From Pusillimonas sp. DMV24BSW_D (lineage in GTDB: Bacteria > Pseudomonadota > Gammaproteobacteria > Burkholderiales > Burkholderiaceae_B): a DNA stretch of 64,000 bases. A program made the position numbers and the translations under genes. Shown piece after piece: positions 42,932-52,048 of the stretch (within the stretch, counting starts at the first letter, position 1; each line of letters begins with the position of its first letter). The notes below the pieces were generated by a model. It did not search any database. It worked only from the letters and a program-made list of their open reading frames with translations, and had not been told where the DNA came from. The stretch covers positions 2,170,001 through 2,234,000 of the forward strand of contig NZ_CP049990.1 of the NCBI RefSeq assembly GCF_011388195.1, written 5' to 3'.

Positions 42932-43490
42932 GGTATTTCGGAGCAACGTGACCGACGGTTTCGCTCCAACGTGACCGCCCATTTCGGCTGAACGTGACCG
43001 ATTTTTGCCTTTGACCGAAATGGGCGGTCACGATAGCGAAATGGCCGGTCACGATGCCGTGACGGCATCCTACAGCGGCGTGACGATGTTGCGCATAGAA
43101 CGAACTTGAAGCGGGTACGCTTGTCGGTTTCCACGGAGAAGCCAATGCCCGCGCAAAGGATGACTATGCGTAAGATTAAAGATGTACTGTGCCTCAAATT
43201 GCAGGCAAGGTTGTCGCGTGAACACATTGCTACGGCCTTGCACATATCCAAAGGGGTCATTGCCAAATACATCGGCCTGGCCGGCGCGGCGGGGCTGGAC
43301 TGGACTGGACTGGACTGGGTGTCGATCCGTGACCTTGACGAAACGCAACTAGAACACCGTTTGCTGAGCAAGCCGGTCAAGCGGTCGGACTACGTGCTGC
43401 CAGACTACGGTCGAATCTAGCAGGAGTTGCAGCGAAAAGGCGTGACCCTCATGCTGCTGTGGGACGAATACCAGACCGAGTATGCAGTCA
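42932..43490 (+). mobile_element. IS21-family remnant with istA pseudogene
   Basis: The left part has AACGTGACCG repeated three times (from 42944, 42969 and 42991) and inverted copies, including a perfect 18-bp inverted repeat (42970-42987 with 43015-43032), the multiple transposase-binding repeats of IS21 ends. The istA frame starts at 43145 (MPAQRMTMRKIKDVLCLKLQARLSREHIA, then the helix-turn-helix HISKGVIAKYIGLA), has an internal stop at about 43418 and ends near ELQRKGVTLMLLWDEY. TGGAC is repeated four times at 43296-43315 inside istA. No istB is present. Confidence 0.72.
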
Positions 43491-43624
43491 TTGATTTCAT
43501 TGCGCTCCTTTTACCCCCTAGACCTTGACCTGCTACTCGCCCACAAGAGACGATGAACCCCGATATCAAGAGTCGGAAAAGCATGACGCATGCTACTAAC
43601 AAACTTGATCCATAAGATCGTTGT

Positions 43625-43745
43625 TGCTGAGCCCCACCAGGGGTTTGCCTTCGAGGCTTGGGCGCATCACGCGCTCGCAGGAGCAGTAAAAGCTGTTGCC
43701 GTCGATCAGGGCGATACGCTGCTGGTGTGTGGTCGAAACGTCCAT
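43625..43745 (-). pseudogene. umuC: umuC, N-terminal fragment
   Basis: Leftward from the ATG at 43743-43745 it encodes MDVSTTHQQRIALIDGNSFYCSCERVMRPSLEGKPLVGLSNND, the N-terminus of a UmuC polymerase with the first catalytic Asp region (LIDGNSFY). Family similarity ends at NND, about 43625, and a stop follows soon after. It overlaps the umuD gene end as in intact umuDC operons. The C-terminal part is at 22077-22574. Confidence 0.85.
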
Positions 43746-44140
43746 GTCACTACTCCCCAGACATACAGCTCTTGCCCGTCTTTAAGCTCGATGTTGGCAA
43801 ACGTAGGGTTGGCGCAGTCCAGCCGAACCAAGCCTTTGCGCTTGTAAAGGCGCTTGACGGTGTATTCCCCGTCGACTACCGCCACCACAATACGCCCATG
43901 AGCCGGTGTGACTGACCGATCCACGATGACGTAATCCCCGTCTTGAATGCCAGCGTCGCGCATGGAGTCGCCGCGCACGCGCATGAAGAACGTGGCGTCG
44001 GGCTGCTTGACCAACAAATCATTCAGATCCAGCCGTTTCTGGGCATGATCTTGAGCGGGGCTAGGAAAGCCGCATTGCACAGTGCTGGGTATGCCCCAGA
44101 CGGTGACTGGCAGCTCGCTTAAAGGGATAGGTTTGCCCAT
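43706..44140 (-). CDS. umuD: UmuD-like SOS mutagenesis protein (S24 peptidase)
   Basis: A 144-residue UmuD. The self-cleavage site is C23-G24 (STVQCGFPSPAQD). The catalytic Ser is S59 in RVRGDSMRDAGI and the Lys is K96 in GEYTVKRL. After RecA-stimulated cleavage UmuD' normally joins UmuC to form translesion polymerase V. The gene looks intact and has a textbook LexA site, but its partner umuC is broken, so no Pol V can be made from this locus unless another copy of umuC exists elsewhere. Confidence 0.9.
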   Translation of the reverse strand: MGKPIPLSELPVTVWGIPSTVQCGFPSPAQDHAQKRLDLNDLLVKQPDATFFMRVRGDSMRDAGIQDGDYVIVDRSVTPAHGRIVVAVVDGEYTVKRLYKRKGLVRLDCANPTFANIELKDGQELYVWGVVTWTFRPHTSSVSP

Positions 44141-44147
44141 AGATAAA

Positions 44148-44163
44148 CTGTATATAAAAACAG
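44148..44163. promoter_or_regulatory. LexA (SOS) box of umuDC
   Basis: CTGTATATAAAAACAG matches the LexA consensus CTGT-N8-ACAG exactly. It lies 7 bp before the umuD start codon, so bound LexA would block transcription or initiation. Confidence 0.88.
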
Positions 44164-44243
44164 TATTTTAGCGTTATATGAGCAACAAATTAATCGTCGG
44201 CGGAAAATTCCTAACGAGGAAAACGGTTCGAGCCCTATCTGGG

Positions 44244-45458
44244 CTAACCTGACATCATTGGTGCGAGCTTCTTGGCAAGCAGCTCCAAAGCTTCCCTTCG
44301 TTCATTGAAGTAGTCATGTCGGTTGTAGATGCCCTCTACACCTTTGAGTTTATGGTTCAAGCACCGCTCTGCCACGTGCCCAGGAACGCTTAGCGAAGCT
44401 AACAAGCTCCGGCAGGTGCGTCGTAAGTCGTGAACGGTGAAATGCGCCAGATCTTCCATTTTGTTTTCAGGTTGCACATCTTTGCCAGGGTCCCTACCAA
44501 ACAGTTTGCATATCGCCCGATTCAGTGTGTCTTTACCCATGTGTGGCATTTTGCTCGACCGCCTATTTGGGAAAACATAGTCAGACCCAAATGCACGCAC
44601 TTTAAGCTCGTTTAGCCACTGAATGGCTAAGTCAGGTAATGGGATGTCAATGGCAATACCCGACTTGCTTCGTTCTTTGGGCAGGTACCAAACCTTTTCG
44701 TTCAGGTCGAATTCGCTCCACTTTGCTTCCGTTAGCTCGCCTTTTCTGACGCCCAACAAGACTAAAAGCCCACAGGCCAAGTAGTTTTCCCGGGTAAAGC
44801 TAGTTGCTTCTTCTCTGAACTTCTTGAACGCAAATGTAAGCTCTTCGAAGCTCAGGGCTCTATCTCTGCTTTTTTCTATACCGCCAGCATCGTCTACCGA
44901 AAAGGCAAAAGCTGGGTTGCTGGAAATGATGTCTAGTTTGATGGCGTGGTTAAACATCTGCTTGCAGTACAGCAACGCATCGTTGGCAATCGTTGGCCTG
45001 CCGCTTTCCGTAATGTTACGCAGAATCTGCCTGATATCGCGCCCCGTAACAGCCGCTGGCTGTATTTGCCCAATGACTGGGGCGATGTCTTTTGTGTAGA
45101 CCCGAAAGGGGATGTGGTGGTGCTTCAGGCGCTTTTTATTGCCTTCGTGCCAGTCCTTGAAAAGGTCGTCGACGCAGTTGATCTCGCCATAACTGGCTCT
45201 CTTCTTTGCAACGAGGGGGTCAAGACCCTCTCGGAGTTGCTTCATCTGCAAAGCCGCCGCCACTCGGGCATCTGCAAGCGAAAGGTCGTCCACCTTGCCT
45301 AGAGTCATTTCTTTGCGCTTTGCGTTGGATGTGTAACGCAACATCCAGTACGCACGACCAACTTTGGGAACGACGAGGTAAAGGCCATTGCCATCGGCGA
45401 AACGTCCGGGCTCCCCCCTAATTCTTGCGCTTACGGCCTTGCTGGTAAGTTCTGCCAT
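44244..45458 (-). CDS. int: P4-type tyrosine integrase of the genomic island
   Basis: A 404-residue integrase. The N-terminal DUF4102 arm-binding domain (LTSKAVSARIRGEPGRFADGNGLYLVV) is characteristic of P4-like island integrases. A core-binding domain follows, then the catalytic domain with LLGVRKGELTEAKW (Arg), FTVHDLRRTCRSLLA (His-x-x-Arg), CLNHKLKG (His) and YNRHDYF (Tyr). The start MAELTSK is preferred to an ATG four codons earlier. It lies at the edge between the accessory region and the core chromosome, and arm-type repeats are directly upstream. P4-type integrases often use tRNA genes; none is visible here, so the target may be the 3' end of yicC or the adjacent spacer. Confidence 0.88.
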   Translation of the reverse strand: MAELTSKAVSARIRGEPGRFADGNGLYLVVPKVGRAYWMLRYTSNAKRKEMTLGKVDDLSLADARVAAALQMKQLREGLDPLVAKKRASYGEINCVDDLFKDWHEGNKKRLKHHHIPFRVYTKDIAPVIGQIQPAAVTGRDIRQILRNITESGRPTIANDALLYCKQMFNHAIKLDIISSNPAFAFSVDDAGGIEKSRDRALSFEELTFAFKKFREEATSFTRENYLACGLLVLLGVRKGELTEAKWSEFDLNEKVWYLPKERSKSGIAIDIPLPDLAIQWLNELKVRAFGSDYVFPNRRSSKMPHMGKDTLNRAICKLFGRDPGKDVQPENKMEDLAHFTVHDLRRTCRSLLASLSVPGHVAERCLNHKLKGVEGIYNRHDYFNERREALELLAKKLAPMMSG

Positions 45459-45473
45459 AACCCCCTCCAAATG

Positions 45474-45551
45474 TACCCACCACTAGGCTTGGTGGGTATT
45501 GCATCATACCCACCATTATACCCACCGATTTAGACTTGATTCTGGTGGGTA
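45474..45551. repeat. Cluster of integrase arm-type sites
   Basis: Five copies of a 9-bp motif: TACCCACCA or TACCCACCG at 45474, 45507 and 45519 and the complement TGGTGGGTA at 45490 and 45543. Short repeats of this kind next to P4-type integrase genes are binding sites for the integrase N-terminal domain, so the attachment site should be close, within the next 100 bp or the yicC end. Confidence 0.7.
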
Positions 45552-45634
45552 TCAGTAGACTTCCATGGAGTTAGGTTTTTATATAAATCATTGATTTTGT
45601 TGGTTATATTGATCTATATTGACATTGATTTACA

Positions 45635-46576
45635 TCACTCAATATTCTGGGCCTGCTCGCGCATCTGCTCAATAAGCAATTTCAAATCAATGGCCGCGCG
45701 CGTAACGCTAATGCCCGCAGCTTTCGAGCCCAGGGTGTTGGCTTCACGGTTCATTTCCTGAAACAGGAAGTCCAGCCGCTTCCCGGTGCTGCCTTTATTT
45801 TTTCGGGCATTTTTAGCCTGTGCTTCGGGTTCGTCACCGGCCAATAATTCACGCAATTCCGTTAAATGTGATTGCAGCCGGGTGAGTTCTTCGGCAACAT
45901 CGATTCGCAAAGAAAACAGCGCGCTTTCCTGTGCGATACGGGCGGTAAGTTCTTCGCCGCTAATATTGGTGAAACCGTTGGGGTTAGCATTTTCCAGCGT
46001 TTCACGCAGCTTGCCGGCGAGCTTTTGGCGGTGTTCGTCCAGTAACTGGGGCAACACATGGCCGACACCTTCCACAATTTCATCAATCTGGTCGGCGCAT
46101 TCCAATAGCATGGTGGCCAAACGAGTACCTTCACGTTCGCGGTTGGCCTGCATGTCGGACAGCGCCTGGTGCAAGGCTTGTTGTGCCAGCGTGACCCAGA
46201 AGTCCGGGGCCGTTTCTTCAGTGTCCTGCCCCGATGCGCCTTTAATTAAATCGGTTAAAGAGGGTGCCCCTGTGTCGGGCAAAACCTGGCGCGCCAAACG
46301 CAACTGTTCAGCCACTTTTTTCACGTACTCGTGGTCCAGTTTATCCATAGGGTCGGTGCGTTGACGACTATAAGATAGCCGGATCTCGACCTTGCCGCGT
46401 GACAAAGTACGGGCAATTTTTTCCCGCAAGTGTGTTTCCACCACGCGTAACTCGTCGGGCAGGCGGAAATTGATGTCCAGGTAGCGGCTGTTGACACTGC
46501 GTACTTCCAGCGTTACGAAGCCATCAGGGCCTTCTGCGCGGGCGGTGCCGTAGGCTGTCATGCTGCGAATAGTCAT
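45635..46576 (-). CDS. yicC: YicC family endoribonuclease
   Basis: A 313-residue protein with the family N-terminus MTIRSMTAYGTA, EVRSVNSRYLDINFRLPDELR, and the C-terminal DUF1732 block GKRLDFLFQEMNREANTLGSKA...KLLIEQMREQAQNIE. YicC proteins are conserved RNases acting on small RNAs and mRNA. It is transcribed away from rph, as is usual in Betaproteobacteria. It is the first core gene next to the island; its stop lies about 80 bp from the last arm-type site. Confidence 0.92.
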   Translation of the reverse strand: MTIRSMTAYGTARAEGPDGFVTLEVRSVNSRYLDINFRLPDELRVVETHLREKIARTLSRGKVEIRLSYSRQRTDPMDKLDHEYVKKVAEQLRLARQVLPDTGAPSLTDLIKGASGQDTEETAPDFWVTLAQQALHQALSDMQANREREGTRLATMLLECADQIDEIVEGVGHVLPQLLDEHRQKLAGKLRETLENANPNGFTNISGEELTARIAQESALFSLRIDVAEELTRLQSHLTELRELLAGDEPEAQAKNARKNKGSTGKRLDFLFQEMNREANTLGSKAAGISVTRAAIDLKLLIEQMREQAQNIE

Positions 46577-46668
46577 AAATATTCCATTCCCTGTTACGAG
46601 GTTACAAAAGCTTGCGGGGCATTATGAATTAACATTGATGCATTCACCAAACTACAGAAAGGATTGTT

Positions 46669-47412
46669 TTGACCGATATGACGCATGCCCGATCTGCCGG
46701 GCGAACACCCAATCAATTACGGTCGATGTCTTTGGTAACGGGTTATACCCGCTACGCGGAGGGGTCAGTGTTAATCAAGGCGGGTGAAACGCATGTGCTT
46801 TGCAATGCCAGTGTACTCGACAAGGTTCCACCTTTTTTGAAAGGTAAGGGGCAAGGCTGGGTGACGGCTGAATACGGTATGTTGCCGCGCTCCACGCATA
46901 CCCGCTCTGACCGTGAGGCGGCACGGGGCAAACAAAGCGGGCGAACTCAGGAAATTCAGCGCCTTATTGGGCGTAGTCTGCGCGCCGTGTTCGATTTGGA
47001 AGCACTGGGCGAACGTACGCTGCACCTTGACTGCGACGTAATTCAGGCCGACGGCGGTACGCGTTGTGCCAGTATTACAGGCGCCTGGGTGGCGGCGGCG
47101 TTGGCGGTTCATACGTTGATGCGTGAGGAAGTGCTAACGCAGAACCCTATTCGAGATCATGTTGCCGCGGTATCTGTCGGCCTGGTTCAAGGCAAACCGG
47201 TGCTTGATCTTGACTACAACGAAGACAGCAACTGCGATGCCGATATGAATGTGGTGATGACGGGTTCGGGCCATTTTGTGGAAGTTCAGGGAACGGCTGA
47301 GGGCGCGGTGTTTGGGCGTACGGCCTTGAACGGGTTGCTCGATATGGCAACGGCCGGAATCGCCGAACTGGTCAAGCATCAGCGTCAGGCGCTGGATTTG
47401 GCAACTGAGTGA
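46669..47412 (+). CDS. rph: Ribonuclease PH
   Basis: A 247-residue phosphorolytic 3'-5' exoribonuclease trimming tRNA 3' ends. Motifs are [61 protein letters not shown] and VDLDYNEDS-like [23 protein letters not shown] start at 46669 has AGAAAGGA at the right distance; an ATG three codons on (46678) is the alternative. It overlaps rdgB by 4 bp, so rph-rdgB-hemW form an operon. Confidence 0.93.
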   Translation: MTDMTHARSAGRTPNQLRSMSLVTGYTRYAEGSVLIKAGETHVLCNASVLDKVPPFLKGKGQGWVTAEYGMLPRSTHTRSDREAARGKQSGRTQEIQRLIGRSLRAVFDLEALGERTLHLDCDVIQADGGTRCASITGAWVAAALAVHTLMREEVLTQNPIRDHVAAVSVGLVQGKPVLDLDYNEDSNCDADMNVVMTGSGHFVEVQGTAEGAVFGRTALNGLLDMATAGIAELVKHQRQALDLATE

Positions 47413-48029
47413 AATTGGGCGGTAACGTGAGAAAAGTTGTTCTGGCTTCAAATAACGCGGGCAAATTGCGCGAGTTTGATTCTTTGTTGGCGCCGAAAGG
47501 TTGGACACTGGTGCCGCAGGGTGAATTGGGTGTGCCCGAAGCACCCGAGCCTCACCTTACATTCGTGGAGAATGCGCTGGCAAAGGCGCGCCACGCTTGC
47601 GAATATACGGGCTTGCCGGCATTAGCCGACGATTCGGGGTTGTGTGTATCTGCGTTGGATGGTGCGCCGGGTGTTTATTCAGCACGCTTCGCCGCAATGA
47701 ATGGGGGGGAAAAGTCGGATCAGGCGAACAACCTTTACCTGCAGCAGCAGCTTAAGGGCGTTACAGACCGCCGGGCGCATTATGTGGCCGTACTTGTTTT
47801 CATGCGTGCCGCCAACGATCCTCAACCTGTTATTGCGCAAGCGCAATGGCACGGCGAAATCATTTCCGAACCGATGGGCACAAACGGCTTTGGCTATGAC
47901 CCTTATTTTTATTTACCCCAATTCAATAAAACTGTAGCGCAACTGCAGCCGGGCGAAAAGAATGCGAATAGCCATCGTGCACAGGCATTGCAGTTACTGG
48001 TTGGTCAACTTGGCGGTCATTCAATTTAA
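47409..48029 (+). CDS. rdgB: dITP/XTP pyrophosphatase RdgB
   Basis: A 206-residue Ham1-type house-cleaning enzyme that hydrolyses dITP and XTP. Motifs: [54 protein letters not shown] and [15 protein letters not shown]. It overlaps rph by 4 bp (GTGA); a second GTG at 47427 is an alternative start. The stop overlaps the hemW start (TAATG). Confidence 0.93.
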   Translation: MKLGGNVRKVVLASNNAGKLREFDSLLAPKGWTLVPQGELGVPEAPEPHLTFVENALAKARHACEYTGLPALADDSGLCVSALDGAPGVYSARFAAMNGGEKSDQANNLYLQQQLKGVTDRRAHYVAVLVFMRAANDPQPVIAQAQWHGEIISEPMGTNGFGYDPYFYLPQFNKTVAQLQPGEKNANSHRAQALQLLVGQLGGHSI

Positions 48030-49279
48030 TGGGTACGCGTCGCATTATTCCGGTTGTGCACGAGCAAGAGGGTGCGCCCTTGTCTGGTCGACTACAAGCA
48101 CCCGTTAAAACCGTTGATATGGGCCGCACTGCGCTTACCAGTTTGCCGCCGTTGGCGCTTTATGTGCATGTGCCGTGGTGTGTGCGCAAGTGCCCTTATT
48201 GCGACTTCAATTCTCATGAGCTCAAGGAAGACTTGCCGGAAGAAGCCTATTTGCAGGCGCTCCAAGCCGATCTGGAACAGTCGCTGCCGGATATCTGGGG
48301 GCGTTCCGTTATATCGGTGTTTATTGGTGGCGGTACGCCCAGCTTGTTATCAGCCCGTGCCATTGATCGCATGTTGTCATTATTTCGATCGCATTTGAAT
48401 TTATTGCCCGATGCTGAAATTACGATTGAAGCGAATCCCGGTACCGTTGAAGCCGGTCGATTCGATGATTACGCGCGTAGCGGCATTAATCGCATCTCTC
48501 TTGGAGTGCAAAGCTTCAACAATGCGGCGCTTCAAGCCTTGGGGCGTATTCACACAGCCGAGCAAGCCGACCGCGCTATTGAACTGGCTCAACGCGCAGT
48601 GGGCCGGGTTAACCTCGACGTGATGTTTGCTTTGCCGAATCAAACTTTTGCGCAATGTGAAGAAGATATCCGTCAGGCGGTCGCCTGGGCTACGTCGCAT
48701 TTGTCATTTTATAACCTGACCCTTGAGCCGAACACCGTGTTCGCCAAGTATCCGCCGGCCATTCCTGATGATGATGCCGCGGCGGTGATGCAGGAGACGG
48801 TGGCGCAACATTTGCAGGATGCAGGCTATGAGCGTTATGAAGTTTCCGCTTATGCCAAACCTGGTGCCCGGTGCGTTCACAATGTGAATTACTGGGAGTT
48901 TGGTGATTATCTGGGTTTGGGCCCAGGGGCCCACGGAAAGCTCTCATTTCATCATGGCATTATCCGGCAGGCGCGACTTAAAAACCCGGTGTCCTGGATG
49001 GAAAACGCAGTGAAGCGCAACGGTTCGCATCTGGCACAGTCCGGCCCGGTTGATGCCGCCGATTTGCCATTTGAATTCATGTTGAATGCCTTGCGTTTGC
49101 GTAATGGGGTGCCGGCGCATTACTTTGAGGATCGAACCGGCTTGCCGCTGATTCAGGTTTCAAAGACCTTGCAGCAGTTGACGGAACAAGGTCTATTACG
49201 GCCGGATCCTTCGCGTCTGTGCGCGTCCGACCAGGGTTGGCAATATTTGAATGAGGTGTTGGCCCGTTTCCTTCCTTGA
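48029..49279 (+). CDS. hemW: Radical-SAM haem chaperone HemW
   Basis: A 416-residue radical-SAM protein, with the cluster motif VPWCVRKCPYCDFNSHE (C-x3-C-x2-C), GGGTPSLLSARAIDRML, EANPGTVEAGRF and ISLGVQSFN. HemW proteins deliver haem and are often annotated as oxygen-independent coproporphyrinogen oxidase, but lack that activity. The start overlaps the rdgB stop; an internal ATG 30 codons later (MGRTAL, 48119) would give the more usual family length of about 386 residues. Confidence 0.9.
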   Translation: MGTRRIIPVVHEQEGAPLSGRLQAPVKTVDMGRTALTSLPPLALYVHVPWCVRKCPYCDFNSHELKEDLPEEAYLQALQADLEQSLPDIWGRSVISVFIGGGTPSLLSARAIDRMLSLFRSHLNLLPDAEITIEANPGTVEAGRFDDYARSGINRISLGVQSFNNAALQALGRIHTAEQADRAIELAQRAVGRVNLDVMFALPNQTFAQCEEDIRQAVAWATSHLSFYNLTLEPNTVFAKYPPAIPDDDAAAVMQETVAQHLQDAGYERYEVSAYAKPGARCVHNVNYWEFGDYLGLGPGAHGKLSFHHGIIRQARLKNPVSWMENAVKRNGSHLAQSGPVDAADLPFEFMLNALRLRNGVPAHYFEDRTGLPLIQVSKTLQQLTEQGLLRPDPSRLCASDQGWQYLNEVLARFLP

Positions 49280-49365
49280 GTCGGTGTCGGAATGCGTATT
49301 TTTGCAGGCCCAAAATCGACTTTGTCGCACCAAAATGTAAAACCCGTTGGTTTGCACCATAATTC

Positions 49366-49380
49366 GCACCATAATAGTGC
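49366..49380. promoter_or_regulatory. NtrC binding site upstream of glnA
   Basis: GCACCATAATAGTGC fits the NtrC consensus GCAC-N7-GTGC. Extra half-sites (TTGCACC at 49352 and CGCACC at 49325 and 49384) lie around it. It is about 100 bp upstream of the sigma-54 promoter, the usual enhancer distance. Confidence 0.72.
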
Positions 49381-49472
49381 ATTCGCACCGAAACGAGGCG
49401 CATGTGGCGTGTTTTGATCACCGTTTAGTTCGATTCGACTATAAAAGTGATCTGTTTTGGCGCATTAAAAGT

Positions 49473-49487
49473 TGGCACGGATATTGC
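49473..49487 (+). promoter_or_regulatory. glnA: Sigma-54 promoter of glnA
   Basis: TGGCAC-N5-TTGC, followed by T, is an exact match to the -24/-12 consensus. It lies about 55 bp before the glnA start codon. With the NtrC site upstream and ntrBC downstream it shows nitrogen-controlled expression. Confidence 0.85.
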
Positions 49488-49542
49488 TTTATTTCAAGCA
49501 GTAGTATTTGTTTCGTTGAACGCTTTTTGCTCAGGAGTTTTT

Positions 49543-50955
49543 ATGTCCACCCCAGAAGAAGTCATTAAATTGATGCAAGACAAAGAAGTCGCGTTTGTGG
49601 ACTTCCGCTTTACCGATACGCTTGGTCGCGAGCATCACATGACCGTGCCGTCACATACTGTTGATGAAGAAAAATTGGAGTCAGGCCAAGCGTTCGACGG
49701 CTCATCGATCAGCGGCTGGAAGGGCATTGAAGCGTCTGATATGTTGCTGGTTCCCGATACTGGGTCGGCACGCCTGGATCCTTTCCGCGAAGAGTCAACC
49801 TTGATTCTGACTTGTGACGTTGTTGAACCCTCCGACCTCAAAGGCTATGATCGCGACCCGCGTTCGCTGGCCAAACGCGCGGAAGCCTACCTCAAATCCA
49901 GTGGCTTGGGCGACACCGCTTATTTTGGGCCGGAACCCGAGTTTTTCATCTTCGACGGTATTACCTGGAACGATGACGCGTCGGGTTGCTTTGTAAAAAT
50001 CCAATCGGAAGAGGGTTCCTGGTCGCGCGGTATGGAACTTGAGGGCGGTAATCTGGGCCATCGCCCCAGCGTGAAAGGCGGTTATGTTCCCGTCCCCCCG
50101 GTGGATTCCTTCCACGATATGCGCTCCGAAATGTGCTTGCTGCTGGAGCAGCAAGGTGTGCCGGTTGAAGTGCATCACCACGAAGTGGCCGGCCCGGGTC
50201 AGTGTGAAATCGGTACCAAATTCAGTACGCTGGTTCAGCGCGCCGACTGGAACCAGATTCTGAAGTACACGGTTCACAATGTGGCCCATGTTTACGGTAA
50301 AACCGCGACATTCATGCCAAAGCCGGTAGTGGGTGATAACGGTTCCGGTATGCACGTGCACCAATCTGTCTGGAAAGACGGCCAAAACCTGTTTGCCGGT
50401 AATGGTTATGCCGGGCTTTCTGAGTTTGCTCTGTATTACATCGGCGGCATTATTAAACATGCCCGTGCACTCAACGCCTTAACTAATCCGGCTACCAACT
50501 CGTATAAGCGTTTGGTACCGCATTTTGAAGCACCCGTTAAGTTGGCTTATTCAGCCCGCAACCGTTCGGCTTCCATCCGTATTCCTTACGTGGGAAGCCC
50601 GAAAGCGCGCCGTGTTGAAGCCCGTTTTCCGGACCCTTTGGCGAACCCATATCTGGCTTTCTCCGCGTTGCTGATGGCCGGTCTCGATGGTGTGCAAAAC
50701 AAAATCCATCCCGGCGATCCGGCCGACAAGAACCTTTATGATCTGCCTCCCGAGGAGGACGCAAAGATCCCAACGGTGTGTGCATCGCTTGAAGAGGCTG
50801 TTGCTGCGCTGGATGCTGATCGTGAGTTCCTGACACGCGGTGGCGTGTTCAGCAACGACATGATCGACGCGTATATCGATCTCAAGATGGCTGAAATTAC
50901 GCGGTTGCGCATGACGTCTCATCCGGTTGAGTTCGACATGTATTACAGCCTATAA
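49543..50955 (+). CDS. glnA: Type I glutamine synthetase
   Basis: A 470-residue enzyme making glutamine from glutamate, ammonia and ATP. Visible are the [17 protein letters not shown] loop, [24 protein letters not shown], the ATP-binding [16 protein letters not shown] and [10 protein letters not shown] with the adenylylation tyrosine. The start MSTPEEV has AGGAG upstream; the longer open frame runs back through the promoter. Transcribed from a sigma-54 promoter; ntrB follows 10 bp after the stop. Confidence 0.96.
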   Translation: MSTPEEVIKLMQDKEVAFVDFRFTDTLGREHHMTVPSHTVDEEKLESGQAFDGSSISGWKGIEASDMLLVPDTGSARLDPFREESTLILTCDVVEPSDLKGYDRDPRSLAKRAEAYLKSSGLGDTAYFGPEPEFFIFDGITWNDDASGCFVKIQSEEGSWSRGMELEGGNLGHRPSVKGGYVPVPPVDSFHDMRSEMCLLLEQQGVPVEVHHHEVAGPGQCEIGTKFSTLVQRADWNQILKYTVHNVAHVYGKTATFMPKPVVGDNGSGMHVHQSVWKDGQNLFAGNGYAGLSEFALYYIGGIIKHARALNALTNPATNSYKRLVPHFEAPVKLAYSARNRSASIRIPYVGSPKARRVEARFPDPLANPYLAFSALLMAGLDGVQNKIHPGDPADKNLYDLPPEEDAKIPTVCASLEEAVAALDADREFLTRGGVFSNDMIDAYIDLKMAEITRLRMTSHPVEFDMYYSL

Positions 50956-50965
50956 GGGATAGGAA

Positions 50966-52048
50966 ATGGCAAGTCGTGACAAAGCCATGATCGACAGTTA
51001 CGACTTGCTTGCCACCGCCGTTTTGTTGCTGGATGACAAAGGGGAGGTGGTCCATGCCAACAACAGCGCCGAGGAGCTGTTCGGCCTGTCTCGAAGGCAA
51101 CTTAAAAGCTTATCGGTAGCGGTGCTGTTTGGTCCTGATCCCATTTTGCAAGGGCGTTTTCAGGAAGCCTTGCAAGGGCGGTTCGGGATTTTGCGGCAAG
51201 ACAGCACGATTCGGGCACCGGGAGGCCAGTCGATATCGGTCGGTTTGGCCTTGGTGCCGCTTGATCATCAACCATGGGCGGCCTTGCTGGAGGTTCGGGG
51301 TTTTGATCAGCACGACACGCTCGATCGCACGCTTCAGCTTACCCGTGAGTTAAGCGTCCAACGAGAATCCCTTAGAAACCTGGCCCACGAGGTCAAGAAT
51401 CCCTTGGGGGGGATTCGTGGAGCGGCGCAATTGCTTGAGAGCGAGCTGGGCGATTCTTCACTGCAGGAATATACCGGCGTTATTGTGGCCGAGGCGGATC
51501 GCCTGGGTGCCCTGATTGATCGTTTGATTGCGCCGCAAGGTGAAGGCTTGGTCACGACGCAATTTAATGTGCACGAAGTGTGTGAACGCGTCTACACCCT
51601 GGTGAAGGCGGAATACGCTAATCAGATTGAGTTCGTGCGCGATTACGACGCGTCGGTACCGGATATTGAAGGAGATCAGCCGCGTCTGGTACAGGCTTTT
51701 TTGAATGTTGTGCGAAACGCGGCACAGGCTTTAACTGAACAACGTAACCCAGACCCTGAAGCACCGCCTTGCCTGACATTACGCACGCGTATTGGTCGTC
51801 AACTAACCCTGGCGCGGCAAACGGTCCGGCTTGGAGTCATTGTGTCGGTGATCGACAATGGGCCGGGTATCGCAACAGAGTTACGGGAAAAAATTTTTCA
51901 TCCGCTGGTAACGGGTCGCGCCAGCGGCAGTGGCCTTGGCTTAAGCCTGGCTCAAGAGTTTGTACAGCAGCATGGCGGCGTGATCGAGTTTGACTCCCGT
52001 CCGGGGCATACGGAATTTCGCCTCATTCTACCGTTGGAGCAGTCATGA
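50966..52048 (+). CDS. glnL: Nitrogen regulation sensor kinase NtrB (GlnL)
   Basis: A 360-residue histidine kinase without membrane segments. An N-terminal PAS domain (LLDDKGEVVHANNSAEELFGLSRRQL), the phospho-acceptor His in LAHEVKNPLGGIRGAAQLLE (about 138), and ATPase boxes NVVRNAAQAL, VIDNGPGI and GSGLGLSLAQEF. NtrB phosphorylates NtrC under nitrogen limitation and is switched by PII. It overlaps ntrC by 4 bp. Confidence 0.94.
   Translation: MASRDKAMIDSYDLLATAVLLLDDKGEVVHANNSAEELFGLSRRQLKSLSVAVLFGPDPILQGRFQEALQGRFGILRQDSTIRAPGGQSISVGLALVPLDHQPWAALLEVRGFDQHDTLDRTLQLTRELSVQRESLRNLAHEVKNPLGGIRGAAQLLESELGDSSLQEYTGVIVAEADRLGALIDRLIAPQGEGLVTTQFNVHEVCERVYTLVKAEYANQIEFVRDYDASVPDIEGDQPRLVQAFLNVVRNAAQALTEQRNPDPEAPPCLTLRTRIGRQLTLARQTVRLGVIVSVIDNGPGIATELREKIFHPLVTGRASGSGLGLSLAQEFVQQHGGVIEFDSRPGHTEFRLILPLEQS

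Noticed and set aside
45560-45634. A tRNA gene as integration target of the island.
   Set aside because: The stretch is AT-rich with no cloverleaf, T-loop or anticodon arm that could be drawn.
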